A stretch of DNA of 64,000 nt from Ramlibacter pallidus (GTDB lineage Bacteria > Pseudomonadota > Gammaproteobacteria > Burkholderiales > Burkholderiaceae_C): the NCBI RefSeq assembly GCF_015070875.1, contig NZ_JADDIV010000005.1:124001-188000 (forward strand), given 5' to 3'. The notes beneath the pieces were generated by a model that had not been told where the DNA came from, did not search any database, and was given only the letters and a program-made list of their open reading frames with translations. Made by a program: the position numbers and the translations under genes. Below are positions 37,173-45,509 of the stretch, piece by piece (position 1 is the stretch's first letter; every line of letters begins with the position of its first letter).

Positions 37173-38291
37173 ATGATCACCAAGCAGAACAAGTACGTCG
37201 TCTACGCGCTCGGCGCGCTGGCACTGGCAATCCTGCCGCTGCTGCTGCAGACCGCCGGCAACTTCTGGGTGCGGATCGCCGACACGGCGCTCCTGTACGT
37301 GCTGCTCGCGCTGGGCCTGAACATCGTGGTCGGCTACGCCGGCCTGCTGGACCTGGGCTTCGTCGCCTTCTTCGCCATCGGCGCCTACATGTACGGCCTG
37401 ATGGCGTCGCCGCACCTGTCCGAGAACTTCCCCTGGTTCAAGCAGATGTTCCCGAACGGACTGCACACCTCGGTGTGGCTGGTCATTCCACTCGGGGCGG
37501 CCATCGCGGGGATCTTCGGGATCCTGCTCGGCGCCCCCACGCTCAAGCTGCGCGGTGACTACCTCGCGATCGTGACGCTCGGCTTCGGCGAGATCATCCG
37601 CGTGTTCCTGAACAACCTGGACCACCCGGTCAACCTGACCAACGGACCCAAGGGACTGAGCCAGATCGACTCGATCACGCTGTTCAAGTTCGACGCGCTC
37701 AACATCCCGGGCCTGAACCTCGCGCGACCGCTGGACCTCGGCAGCTTCACCATCAACTCGGTGACGCTCTACTACTACCTGTTCCTCGTGCTGGTGGTCT
37801 TCAGCGTGATCATCTGCCACCGCCTGGAACTCTCGCGCATCGGGCGGGCCTGGATGGCGATCCGCGAGGACGAGATCGCGGCCAAGGCGATGGGCATCAA
37901 CACCCGCAACATGAAGCTGCTGGCCTTCGGCATGGGCGCCACCTTCGGCGGCGTGTCGGGCGTGATGTTCGCGGCCTTCCAGGGCTTCGTGTCGCCCGAG
38001 TCCTTCTCGCTGATGGAGTCGGTGATGATCGTCGCCATGGTGGTGCTGGGCGGCATCGGCCACCTTCCGGGAGTGATCCTCGGCGCGGTGCTGCTGTCGG
38101 CGCTGCCCGAGGTGCTGCGCTGGGTATCTGGCGTGTTCGACCTGCAGGCCGTGACCGGCGGGCGGCTCGACGCCTCCATCCTGCGCCAGCTGCTGATCGC
38201 GCTGGCCATGATCATCGTGATGCTGCTGCGCCCCCGCGGCCTGTGGCCGACGCGCGAGCACGGCAAGGCCCTGCAGCCGGCGGCCAGGTAA
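37173..38291 (+). CDS. livM: Branched-chain amino acid ABC permease LivM
   Basis: A 372-residue second permease with about ten helices. The LivM motif GYAGLLDLGFVAFFAIGAY (about residues 52-70) and GINTRNMKLLAFGMGATFGG (about 243-262) are clear. Length is longer than LivH, as usual. It starts 10 bases after livH; livG follows 10 bases on. It pairs with LivH to form the channel. Confidence 0.95.
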   Translation: MITKQNKYVVYALGALALAILPLLLQTAGNFWVRIADTALLYVLLALGLNIVVGYAGLLDLGFVAFFAIGAYMYGLMASPHLSENFPWFKQMFPNGLHTSVWLVIPLGAAIAGIFGILLGAPTLKLRGDYLAIVTLGFGEIIRVFLNNLDHPVNLTNGPKGLSQIDSITLFKFDALNIPGLNLARPLDLGSFTINSVTLYYYLFLVLVVFSVIICHRLELSRIGRAWMAIREDEIAAKAMGINTRNMKLLAFGMGATFGGVSGVMFAAFQGFVSPESFSLMESVMIVAMVVLGGIGHLPGVILGAVLLSALPEVLRWVSGVFDLQAVTGGRLDASILRQLLIALAMIIVMLLRPRGLWPTREHGKALQPAAR

Positions 38292-38301
38292 GGAGCGACG
38301 C

Positions 38302-39123
38302 ATGTCTGACATCGTTCTCCGCGTCGCGGGCATCTCCAAGCGCTTCGGCGGGCTGCAGGCCCTGTCGGACGTGGGCCTCACCATTTCGCGCGGCCAGGTC
38401 TACGGCCTGATCGGCCCCAACGGCGCCGGCAAGACCACGTTCTTCAACGTGATCACGGGCCTCTACACGCCGGACAGCGGCACGTTCGAACTCGATGGCG
38501 CGCCCTACAAGCCGTCCGCCGTGCACGAGGTCGCCAAGGCCGGCATCGCGCGCACCTTCCAGAACATCCGTCTCTTCGCCGACATGACGGCGCTGGAGAA
38601 CGTGATGGTCGGGCGGCACGTGCGCACGGGCTCGGGCCTCATGGGCGCCATGTTCCGCACCCGCAAGTTCCGCGAGGAAGAAGCGGCGATCGCAAAGCGT
38701 GCGCAGGAACTCCTCGACTACGTCGGCATCGGCCACTTCGCCGAGTACAAGGCGCGCACGCTGTCCTATGGCGACCAGCGCCGGCTGGAGATCGCCCGCG
38801 CGCTCGCCACCGATCCAAAGCTGATCGCGCTGGACGAACCCGCCGCCGGCATGAACTCCACCGAGAAGGTGGTGCTGCGCGAACTGATCGACCGCATCCG
38901 CAAGGACGGCCGCACCATCCTGCTGATCGAGCACGACGTGAAACTGGTGATGGGCCTGTGCGACCGCGTCACCGTGCTGGACTACGGCAAGCAGATCGCC
39001 GAAGGCTCGCCGTACGACGTGCAGCGCAACGAGAAGGTGATCGAGGCCTACCTGGGCCACAGCCACAAGCCCACCGCGGGCCTGCCCACGGGCGCCCCGC
39101 TGGAGTCGGGAGAAAAGCAATGA
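38302..39123 (+). CDS. livG: Branched-chain amino acid ABC ATPase LivG
   Basis: A 273-residue ATPase. Walker A GPNGAGKTT (about residues 38-46), the Q-loop in ARTFQNIRLF, a modified signature LSYGDQRRLEIARAL (about 154-168, where LSYGDQ replaces LSGGQ as is typical for LivG) and Walker B LIALDEPAAGMN. The C-terminal extension IAEGSPYDVQRNEKVIEAYLG is the LivG/LptB form. Its stop overlaps the livF start (ATGA). Confidence 0.96.
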   Translation: MSDIVLRVAGISKRFGGLQALSDVGLTISRGQVYGLIGPNGAGKTTFFNVITGLYTPDSGTFELDGAPYKPSAVHEVAKAGIARTFQNIRLFADMTALENVMVGRHVRTGSGLMGAMFRTRKFREEEAAIAKRAQELLDYVGIGHFAEYKARTLSYGDQRRLEIARALATDPKLIALDEPAAGMNSTEKVVLRELIDRIRKDGRTILLIEHDVKLVMGLCDRVTVLDYGKQIAEGSPYDVQRNEKVIEAYLGHSHKPTAGLPTGAPLESGEKQ

Positions 39124-39836
39124 GCGAGACGCTGCTGAAGGTGAGCGGCCTGAAGGTGGCCTACGGCGGCATCCAGGCCGTGAAGGGCGTGGATTTCGAA
39201 GTGCGCGAGGGCGAGCTGGTCACGCTGATCGGCTCCAACGGTGCCGGCAAGACGACCACGATGAAGGCCATCACCGGCCTGCTGCCGCTCAACGACGGCG
39301 ACATCCAGTACCTCGGACAGAGCATCCGCGGACGCGGCGCGTGGGACCTGGTCAAGCAGGGCCTGGCCATGGTGCCGGAAGGCCGCGGCGTGTTCACGCG
39401 CATGTCCATCACCGAGAACCTGCAGATGGGCGCGCACATCCGCAGCGACAAGGCGGGCATCGCGGAGGACATGGAGCGCGTGTTCACCACGTTCCCGCGC
39501 CTGCGCGAACGCAAGGACCAGCTGGCCGGCACGATGTCGGGCGGCGAACAGCAGATGCTCGCGATGGGGCGCGCCCTCATGAGCCGTCCCAAGGTGCTGC
39601 TGATGGACGAACCCTCCATGGGCCTGTCGCCGATCATGGTCGACAAGATCTTCGAAGTGGTGCGCGACGTGCACCAGCAGGGCGTGACCATCCTGCTGGT
39701 GGAGCAGAACGCGAGCCGGGCGCTGGAGATCGCCGACCGCGGCTACGTCATGGAGTCCGGGATGATCAGCATGAGCGGCAATGCGCGCGACATGCTGGAC
39801 GACCCGAAGGTGCGCGCCGCCTACCTGGGCGAGTGA
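39120..39836 (+). CDS. livF: Branched-chain amino acid ABC ATPase LivF
   Basis: A 238-residue ATPase. Walker A is GSNGAGKTT (about residues 37-45), the signature is MSGGEQQMLAMGRAL (about 139-153) and Walker B is VLLMDEPSMGLSP. The LivF-specific VPEGRGVFTRMSITENL is present. Translation is coupled to livG by a 4-base overlap. It completes livHMGF, after which the coding strand switches. Confidence 0.96.
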   Translation: MSETLLKVSGLKVAYGGIQAVKGVDFEVREGELVTLIGSNGAGKTTTMKAITGLLPLNDGDIQYLGQSIRGRGAWDLVKQGLAMVPEGRGVFTRMSITENLQMGAHIRSDKAGIAEDMERVFTTFPRLRERKDQLAGTMSGGEQQMLAMGRALMSRPKVLLMDEPSMGLSPIMVDKIFEVVRDVHQQGVTILLVEQNASRALEIADRGYVMESGMISMSGNARDMLDDPKVRAAYLGE

Positions 39837-39858
39837 ACGCGCACCGGCCGCCGGCGCG

Positions 39859-40386
39859 TCAGTAGCGCCACTGCAGCCCGAGGCTGGTGGCGCGGACGTC
39901 CCGGCTGTCGCCGGCCGCGCTGCGCAGGTCGTAGCTGTCCCAGCCCACGCTGGCCGAACCGCGGCGCGAGAAATCCCAGCTCAGGCCGACGCCGTAGCGC
40001 AGGCCTGGTTCGGCCACCCAGCCGGGCATGGAACGCGGCGTGACCGTGCCGATGCGGCCGTAGACGCCGAAGTCCGCGGCGAAGCCCGCCTTGCCCACGA
40101 AGCTGAAGTCGGGAGTGGCACCGGCGCCGGAGCCCGCGGCTTCCTTGAGGGGGCCGATCTGCATGCTGAGGGTGCGCGGGGCGGCCTCGCTCGCATACAG
40201 CGGAATGACGCCGGCACCTTCGCAGGGGAAGGCGACGCTGCCGCAGGGCACGCGCCAGCCGTTCGCCTGCAGCCCGAGCGGCTCGGTGCCGCTCCGCCAT
40301 CGCAACGCGCCGGTGGATTCGGCGGACGCGGCGCACGCGGCGGCCCATCCAAGGACCAGGCCCCAGGCGATGCGGTGTGCGGACAT
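39859..40386 (-). CDS. Small predicted outer-membrane beta-barrel protein
   Basis: A 175-residue exported protein: signal peptide MSAHRIAWGLVLGWAAACAA (cleavage after ASA, about residue 23), then alternating polar/hydrophobic strands rich in Gly and Tyr, ending in RATSLGLQWRY, where the C-terminal aromatic residue fits BAM-inserted barrels. A first segment contains two cysteines (VPCGSVAFPCEG). It resembles eight-stranded OmpW/OmpA-like barrels in length, but I cannot name the family. A GTGTCGGAC motif is about 55 bases upstream of its start. Confidence 0.7.
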   Translation of the reverse strand: MSAHRIAWGLVLGWAAACAASAESTGALRWRSGTEPLGLQANGWRVPCGSVAFPCEGAGVIPLYASEAAPRTLSMQIGPLKEAAGSGAGATPDFSFVGKAGFAADFGVYGRIGTVTPRSMPGWVAEPGLRYGVGLSWDFSRRGSASVGWDSYDLRSAAGDSRDVRATSLGLQWRY

Positions 40387-40486
40387 GGCGGGCTCCCTCG
40401 TTGTGGTTGAGCCAATGTGCCGCTCAGCTACGCCGACCGCGTGTCGGACAAGTCTCACAGGCGCTGTAGGCGCCGCGGCTCAGCTG

Positions 40487-41464
40487 TCAATCCACCTTAG
40501 CGCCGGAGGCTTTCACGACTTTTTCATATTTGGCGAGTTCGGCGCGCATGAATCGGCCAAATTCATCGGGCGACGTCGGCACGGGTTCCGCCATCAGCCC
40601 GGCGAAGCGGGCCTTCGCTTCCGGCGAATTCAGCGCCGCCACGAAGGCCTGGTTCAGGCGCTGCACCGCGTCCCGCGGCATCCCCGCGGGGCCCACCAGG
40701 CCCCACCAGGTGTCGATGGAGAAGCCCTTGAGGGTGTCCGCGACCGGCGGAGCGTCCGGCAGGCTGGGCGAGCGTTGCAGCGTCGTCACGGCCAGTGCCT
40801 TCAGCTTGCCGGAGCGGATGTTCGGCGCGGCGGTGGCGAGGTTGTCGAAGTTGAAATCCACCTGGCCCGAGAGCAGCGCCAGCTGCGCCGGGTTGCCGCC
40901 GTTGTAGGGGATGTGCACGGCGAACACGCCGGCGTCGCGCTTGAACATCTCGCCGGCGAGATGGCCCGCGCTGCCGTTGCCGCCGCTGCCGTAGTTCAGT
41001 TTCGCGGGATTCGCCCTGGCATAGGCGATCAGGTCGCGCAGCGTCTCGATCTTCAGGCGCGCGGCGGTCTCCGCGTTCATCACCAGCACGTTGGGCACGC
41101 GCACCATCTGCGTGATGGGGGTGAAGTCCTTCGCCGCGTCGTAGGGCATGCGGGAGAACAGCCAGGGGTTGATCGCGTGGGTGGCGACGGCGGAAATGCC
41201 GATCGTCGTGCCGTCCGGGGCCGCCTTCGCCACGGCGTCGGCGCCGATGTTGCCGCCGCCGCCGGGACGGTTCTCGATGATGACGGTGCCCAGCGAGTCC
41301 TTCACGCGCTCGGCGAGGACGCGCGCCGTGACGTCGATGGGGCCGCCGGCGGCATAGGGGACGATCAGGCGGATCGGACGGCCGCCGGCCTGCGCGAACA
41401 CGCCGGGGGCGGCGACGCAAGCGGAGGTGGCGAGTGCGGAGAGGAGGATCTGGCGGCGTTGCAT
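40487..41464 (-). CDS. Bug-family solute-binding protein (TctC-like)
   Basis: A 325-residue periplasmic binding protein. The signal peptide (cleavage near VFAQA, residue 25) is followed by the Bug pattern RPIRLIVPYAAGGPIDVTAR, the loop ENRPGGGGNIGADAVAKAAP that contacts the carboxylate ligand, and LNYGSGGNGSAGHLAGEMFK. These proteins feed TctAB-type transporters or act in signalling; Burkholderiales carry dozens to hundreds. It is not beside a transporter, but tctBA lies 35 kb away in the window; a link is speculation. Confidence 0.93.
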   Translation of the reverse strand: MQRRQILLSALATSACVAAPGVFAQAGGRPIRLIVPYAAGGPIDVTARVLAERVKDSLGTVIIENRPGGGGNIGADAVAKAAPDGTTIGISAVATHAINPWLFSRMPYDAAKDFTPITQMVRVPNVLVMNAETAARLKIETLRDLIAYARANPAKLNYGSGGNGSAGHLAGEMFKRDAGVFAVHIPYNGGNPAQLALLSGQVDFNFDNLATAAPNIRSGKLKALAVTTLQRSPSLPDAPPVADTLKGFSIDTWWGLVGPAGMPRDAVQRLNQAFVAALNSPEAKARFAGLMAEPVPTSPDEFGRFMRAELAKYEKVVKASGAKVD

Positions 41465-41491
41465 GGGCGTATTCTCGCCCGAACGCGCGCG

Positions 41492-42286
41492 CTATCCGCG
41501 GCCGCCGAACAGGCCCTTCCACCAGCTCTTGCCGGCGGGTTCCACCCGCGGCGGCGGGGGCACGGTGGAGGGCACCGCGTTCTCCAGGATCATCTGCTGG
41601 CGGCCGCGCATCACGAGCGCCGCTTCTTCCTTGCCCAGCATGCGCTGCGCGATCTCGCCGGCCTTCTCCATCGCCAGCGGCGAACGCTTGCCGGAAGAGT
41701 GGCAGTCGCTGGCGATGATGTGCGTGAGGCCGTCCGCGATGAAGCGTTCGCCCCAGTACTTGGCGCGGGTGCCGAACACACCGGTCAGCGCGCCCGCGGT
41801 GACCTGCATCCACGCGCCCTGCCGCACGAGGTCCCCGAAGACGCCGTAGTTGTCCTCGACCCAGGTCAGGCGTTCGGGATGGGTGATGACCGGAACGTAG
41901 CCGGCGGCGACCAGCTGGAAGACGGATTCCTGGAAGCGCGGCGGTGCCACGTGGTGCGAGGGTTCGAGCAGCAGGTAACGCGTGCGGTGCAGGCTGGGAA
42001 TGCGGCCCGCGCGCAGGCCTTCGACCAGGCCGGGCACCAGGTGCACGTCGGCCCCGATCGTGAGCTGGAGGGGGATGCCCTTGTCGTCGAGCTCGCGCTG
42101 CAGCACGTCGCGTGCCGCCACGATGCCGGACGTGTCGTTCATGTACAGGCCGGGGTAGATGTGCGGCGTGCAAGCCATCGCCGTGATGCCGCTGTCGACG
42201 GCCATGCGCGCCATCTCCAGCGACATCTCCATGCTGCGGGAGCCGTCGTCGATGCAGGGGAGGATGTGGCTGTGGAGGTCGATCAT
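41492..42286 (-). CDS. PHP-family phosphatase (CpsB/YwqE-type)
   Basis: A 264-residue metal-dependent phosphatase of the polymerase-and-histidinol-phosphatase fold. The N-terminal metal motif MIDLHSHILPCIDDGS (residues 1-16), CTPHIYPG (about 40), GADVHL (about 79) and ASDCHS (about 192) are conserved ligands. In capsule systems CpsB/YwqE dephosphorylates the tyrosine kinase that controls chain length. It is the last gene of the exopolysaccharide operon containing a BY-kinase, so the same role is likely here. Gram-negative systems more often use a low-molecular-weight phosphatase (Wzb). Confidence 0.88.
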   Translation of the reverse strand: MIDLHSHILPCIDDGSRSMEMSLEMARMAVDSGITAMACTPHIYPGLYMNDTSGIVAARDVLQRELDDKGIPLQLTIGADVHLVPGLVEGLRAGRIPSLHRTRYLLLEPSHHVAPPRFQESVFQLVAAGYVPVITHPERLTWVEDNYGVFGDLVRQGAWMQVTAGALTGVFGTRAKYWGERFIADGLTHIIASDCHSSGKRSPLAMEKAGEIAQRMLGKEEAALVMRGRQQMILENAVPSTVPPPPRVEPAGKSWWKGLFGGRG

Positions 42287-42387
42287 CGGCGGAGGCCGGC
42301 CGGTACGCGCCGCGGCTGCGGGCGGGAGTGCACGCCCAGGGCAGCGCCACTATAGCGCCGGCGGCGAGGCAGAGGTGCGCGTCGGGA

Positions 42388-43827
42388 TCAAATGTCCGCG
42401 GAATCCCCGGCTTTACGCGGCGGAAGCGGGCGCAGGTAGATCCCTGCCAGGAGGCATGCCACGATGGCGTTGGCGGGGATGTGCATGTTGAACTCGACCA
42501 GCGAGTGCAGCAGGAAGCCCGCCAGCCCCACGCCGCAGACGGCGCTGGCCATCTCCTGGCGGCGAAGCCGGCGGTGCAACAGGGCCAGCCGGGTGAGCAC
42601 CGCGGCGCGTCGCACCGCCAGCCCCGCGAAGCAAAGCATCAGAAGCGCCGCGAAGATGCCGCCTTCGAAGAGCATCTGGGCATAGTCGTGGTGCGCGTAG
42701 TCGGCGGTCCCGACGAGGGACGGCGGCTGGAAGCGCGGGTAGACCTCGTAGTACGTGCCCCATCCGGCGCCCCAGGGCCAGAAGGCCCAGGCGCCTTCGA
42801 GCGTGGTCGCGGCCTGGATGGCCCGCTTCGGCGCGGCAAGGGCGAGCTGGTCGATGTCGAAGCGCGCCGCGAGCATGTCGAAGCCGACGAGGGAGATTCC
42901 GAGGACAGCGGCAGCCCCCGCGGCGAGGGCGAGGGTCCGCCAGGACCGGAAGCGGGTGCCGAGCCAGACCACGAGCAGCCCGGCCAGTGCGGCGGCCGGG
43001 ATCCCCGAGAGTGCCGCGCCGCGGGAACGCGAGGCGAGCACGCCGACGACCATCAGCATCGCGCCGGCGGACCACAGCGCCATGGCCCGGCCCCGGGCAT
43101 GCCGGTGGTGGGCCACGTGGCTTTCCCGCGTCCGGGTGAAGCGCACCCAGCCCAGCCAGATGTAGACGGCGAGGGCCATCCCCACGTAGTTCGCGAAGTG
43201 GTTCGGGTTGGCGAAGGTGCCGAACGGCCGGCCGCCGATCGCGCCGAAGTTGAGGGCCGACCTGCCGCCGCCCGCCGCCTGCAGCAGGCCCATGCCGATC
43301 TCGGCGAACGCCACGAGCACGAACACGCGGAGGAGCAGCTTGACCTGGTCGTTCGTGCTCGCGTATCCCGCCAGGAACGCGGCGACCAGCGGCAAGCCGG
43401 CGAACAGGGAGACGCGGGTGGCGTCAGGCACCAGCGACAGCGGCAGCCAGCTTTCGAGCGGGATCCCGGCGCCAGCGAGGAGTTCGGCGTAGAGGGACCG
43501 GCCCTCCGCCGCGCCCCAGAGGGACGCCGGCAGCGGGAGCAGGTAGGCCAGCGCCAGCCACAGGGGGCTCAGGACGAGGACGGCGACGGGTACGTCGGGC
43601 AGGGCAGCCCGCCAGGGGCGCGTCGCGGCGCGCGCTGCCAGGGCCGCCAGGAAGGCCAGGGCCAGGCCTTCGAGCGCGATGAGGGCGACGTTCCGGTTGC
43701 CGCCGCGCATCAGCGGCGCGACGACGAGCAGGACCACGAAGGCATAAAGAGCAACGGGGCCGATGGGCCCCGTCTCTTCGGCCGGGTCGCTGAACCCGCC
43801 TGGCTCTGTCGTGGTGGCCGTGCTCAC
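42388..43827 (-). CDS. O-antigen ligase/polymerase-like membrane protein
   Basis: A 479-residue polytopic protein with about 12 membrane helices. It has a large periplasmic loop between about residues 315 and 385 containing YPRFQPPSLVGTADYAHHDY and QMLFEGG, typical of the Wzy_C/WaaL/O-antigen polymerase superfamily. It probably polymerises or ligates the exopolysaccharide repeat. The GTG start overlaps the stop of the FecR-like gene (GTGA). The context between BY-kinase, OPX and PHP phosphatase supports Wzy over WaaL. Confidence 0.85.
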   Translation of the reverse strand: MSTATTTEPGGFSDPAEETGPIGPVALYAFVVLLVVAPLMRGGNRNVALIALEGLALAFLAALAARAATRPWRAALPDVPVAVLVLSPLWLALAYLLPLPASLWGAAEGRSLYAELLAGAGIPLESWLPLSLVPDATRVSLFAGLPLVAAFLAGYASTNDQVKLLLRVFVLVAFAEIGMGLLQAAGGGRSALNFGAIGGRPFGTFANPNHFANYVGMALAVYIWLGWVRFTRTRESHVAHHRHARGRAMALWSAGAMLMVVGVLASRSRGAALSGIPAAALAGLLVVWLGTRFRSWRTLALAAGAAAVLGISLVGFDMLAARFDIDQLALAAPKRAIQAATTLEGAWAFWPWGAGWGTYYEVYPRFQPPSLVGTADYAHHDYAQMLFEGGIFAALLMLCFAGLAVRRAAVLTRLALLHRRLRRQEMASAVCGVGLAGFLLHSLVEFNMHIPANAIVACLLAGIYLRPLPPRKAGDSADI

Positions 43828-44267
43828 CGGGCGCTGAGCGGCCGGTCGTCGTCGTCCAGCACCGTGCGCACGCCCTGCACCACGATGAGGGCTGCCCCGC
43901 CGGCCACGATGCCGTTCACCAGGCCCGCGCTCGTGCCGGCCGGCGCCGCTGCCGCCACCGGAACGACCGGCTGGACGGCGGCGGTGAGCTGCTGGCAGGT
44001 CATGGACTGGAGCACCGTGACGCCGTGCCCCGCGGGCACCGTGACGGTGCAGCCGCTGTTCAGGCGCAGGGTGACCGTGCCGTTGGAGGTGGTCACGAAG
44101 CGCATCCCGTTCTGGATCACCTGGCCGGGGGCCACCGTCATGCCGGTGGCGCCTTGCGTGGCCGTGACCACGCCCTGCACGTTCACGACGTTCCCCAGCG
44201 GGGTTTGCGCGAATGCAGAAGCGGCGGCGAGAGCGGCGGCAGCGACCAGGAATTTCGTGACAGCCAC
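43824..44267 (-). CDS. Small secreted FecR-like protein in the exopolysaccharide operon
   Basis: A 147-residue exported protein. A GTG start at 44267, seven bases after GAGGAG (44275-44280), gives signal peptide VAVTKFLVAAAALAAASAFA. The mature part has VQGVVTATQGATGMTVAPGQ and GMRFVTTSNGTVTLRLNSGC, resembling the FecR/LysM-like beta domain that begins many surface proteins. Two cysteines and a C-terminal hydrophobic segment (GLVNGIVAGGAALIVVQGV) follow, then DDDDRPLSAR. It could be a membrane-anchored periplasmic component; no known function. Confidence 0.65.
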   Translation of the reverse strand: MAVTKFLVAAAALAAASAFAQTPLGNVVNVQGVVTATQGATGMTVAPGQVIQNGMRFVTTSNGTVTLRLNSGCTVTVPAGHGVTVLQSMTCQQLTAAVQPVVPVAAAAPAGTSAGLVNGIVAGGAALIVVQGVRTVLDDDDRPLSAR

Positions 44268-44274
44268 TTGGATG

Positions 44275-44280
44275 CTCCTC
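44275..44280 (-). promoter_or_regulatory. Shine-Dalgarno fixing the GTG start at 44267
   Basis: GAGGAG on the minus strand ends seven bases before GTG. It overlaps the alternative TTG at 44282, making that TTG unlikely as the start. Confidence 0.7.
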
Positions 44281-44335
44281 AATAGGTGACGGCCGGACTA
44301 TAGCACGCAGGCCGTCGCTGCCTAGGGAATTTGCC

Positions 44336-45502
44336 TCACTCCTGCGCCGCGCGGGCGAGGCTGAAGGCGTCGAAGGCGACCCGGCCCTTGATCCCGGTCG
44401 CCGCTTCGAAGGCTGCGGCCGGTTCGAGCTGGATGCCCGCCACCGGGCCGCAGTCCTCGGGCACCGTGAACTGCACCTCGAAGGTCCGCCACGTGCCGCC
44501 GGTGTCCTTCAGCGCGGGGGCGTCGGTCTTCAGTTCCTTCGGGCCGGCGGTGCACACCACCTTCCACGCGAGCCCGCCTTCGCTGCGCAGCTTCGAGGCG
44601 TTGTACTCGCCCCGCAGGCGGTAGCTGCCCGGCGGCGCGAAGACGAACTGCCGCACGACGGGACGGCGGAAGGTGCGCCCGGTGAATTCCAGTTCCAGCA
44701 CCAGGCCGCGGCGCGCCACGGAGCGCTGCTCGGCGATCACCCCGGCGCGGCTGCGCATGGCGGGCGCGAGTTCCCAGTCGAATCCGTCCCCCTCCAGCGG
44801 CTGGTCGAACCCGCCGTTGTAGAGGAGCGGCACCACCTGCTTGTGCCGCGTGAGCCACAGGCCATAGGCATCCAGCCATTGCCCGGACGCCTTGAGGGAC
44901 CGCATGTACGACTGCAGCACCGCCGGCGGAACCACGCCCTTCTCGATGGCCTCGGCCATCAGCGGGAGGATCTCGCTGGGCGGGATCTTCTGCGCGTTCA
45001 TGTGCATCAGCACGGCGGGCAGCCAGTACTGCGCATCGGCGAGATGGGGGCGCAGGAGGGCGGCGCCCTCCTTGCTGGCGGCCAGCTGCGCGAGCACCTT
45101 GGCGGCCTCCACGGAGCCGCGGTTGCGCAGCATCTGGACGAGGAGCCGCACGGCCTCGACCGATTCGCCGCGATCGGCCGCCTTGGCGGCGCGCCAGCGC
45201 AGGACGTTGCCGTTGTTGGGCGCGACGATGGATGCGGCGCGCAGCACGGCCTCCGCCTGGAGGTTGCCGATGCTGACCAGCAGGCGCGTCCAGGCCGTCG
45301 AATCGCCGGGGTTGGCCTGCAGCCGCGCCCGGAGTTCCGCCTGGACCTGCTCCGGTGCCTCGGTCGCGTCGGGGCAGAGCGGAAGGTAGGGCGTATCCAT
45401 CACGACGCAGGCGCGATCCAGGTGCGCCGCCGCCGCCGCGAGGAACACCGCCGCTGCCGCCGCGACGGCCAGCGCCGGCAGGAGCCAGGGCCGGGCTTGC
45501 AT
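44336..45502 (-). CDS. Membrane-anchored TPR-like protein of the exopolysaccharide operon
   Basis: A 388-residue protein. One N-terminal membrane helix (about residues 8-27, Ala-rich) precedes a helical repeat region with TPR character (PGDSTAWTRLLVSIGNLQAE; VLRWRAAKAADRGESVEAVR). The C-terminal part from about residue 225 is a beta-rich domain (YNGGFDQPLEGDGFDWEL; PPGSYRLRGEYNA) like the carbohydrate-binding-module fold in exopolysaccharide proteins. This suggests a periplasmic polymer-binding or scaffold role. Specific family not recognised. The operon context is the main evidence. Confidence 0.7.
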   Translation of the reverse strand: MQARPWLLPALAVAAAAAVFLAAAAAHLDRACVVMDTPYLPLCPDATEAPEQVQAELRARLQANPGDSTAWTRLLVSIGNLQAEAVLRAASIVAPNNGNVLRWRAAKAADRGESVEAVRLLVQMLRNRGSVEAAKVLAQLAASKEGAALLRPHLADAQYWLPAVLMHMNAQKIPPSEILPLMAEAIEKGVVPPAVLQSYMRSLKASGQWLDAYGLWLTRHKQVVPLLYNGGFDQPLEGDGFDWELAPAMRSRAGVIAEQRSVARRGLVLELEFTGRTFRRPVVRQFVFAPPGSYRLRGEYNASKLRSEGGLAWKVVCTAGPKELKTDAPALKDTGGTWRTFEVQFTVPEDCGPVAGIQLEPAAAFEAATGIKGRVAFDAFSLARAAQE

Positions 45503-45509
45503 CCTCGCC

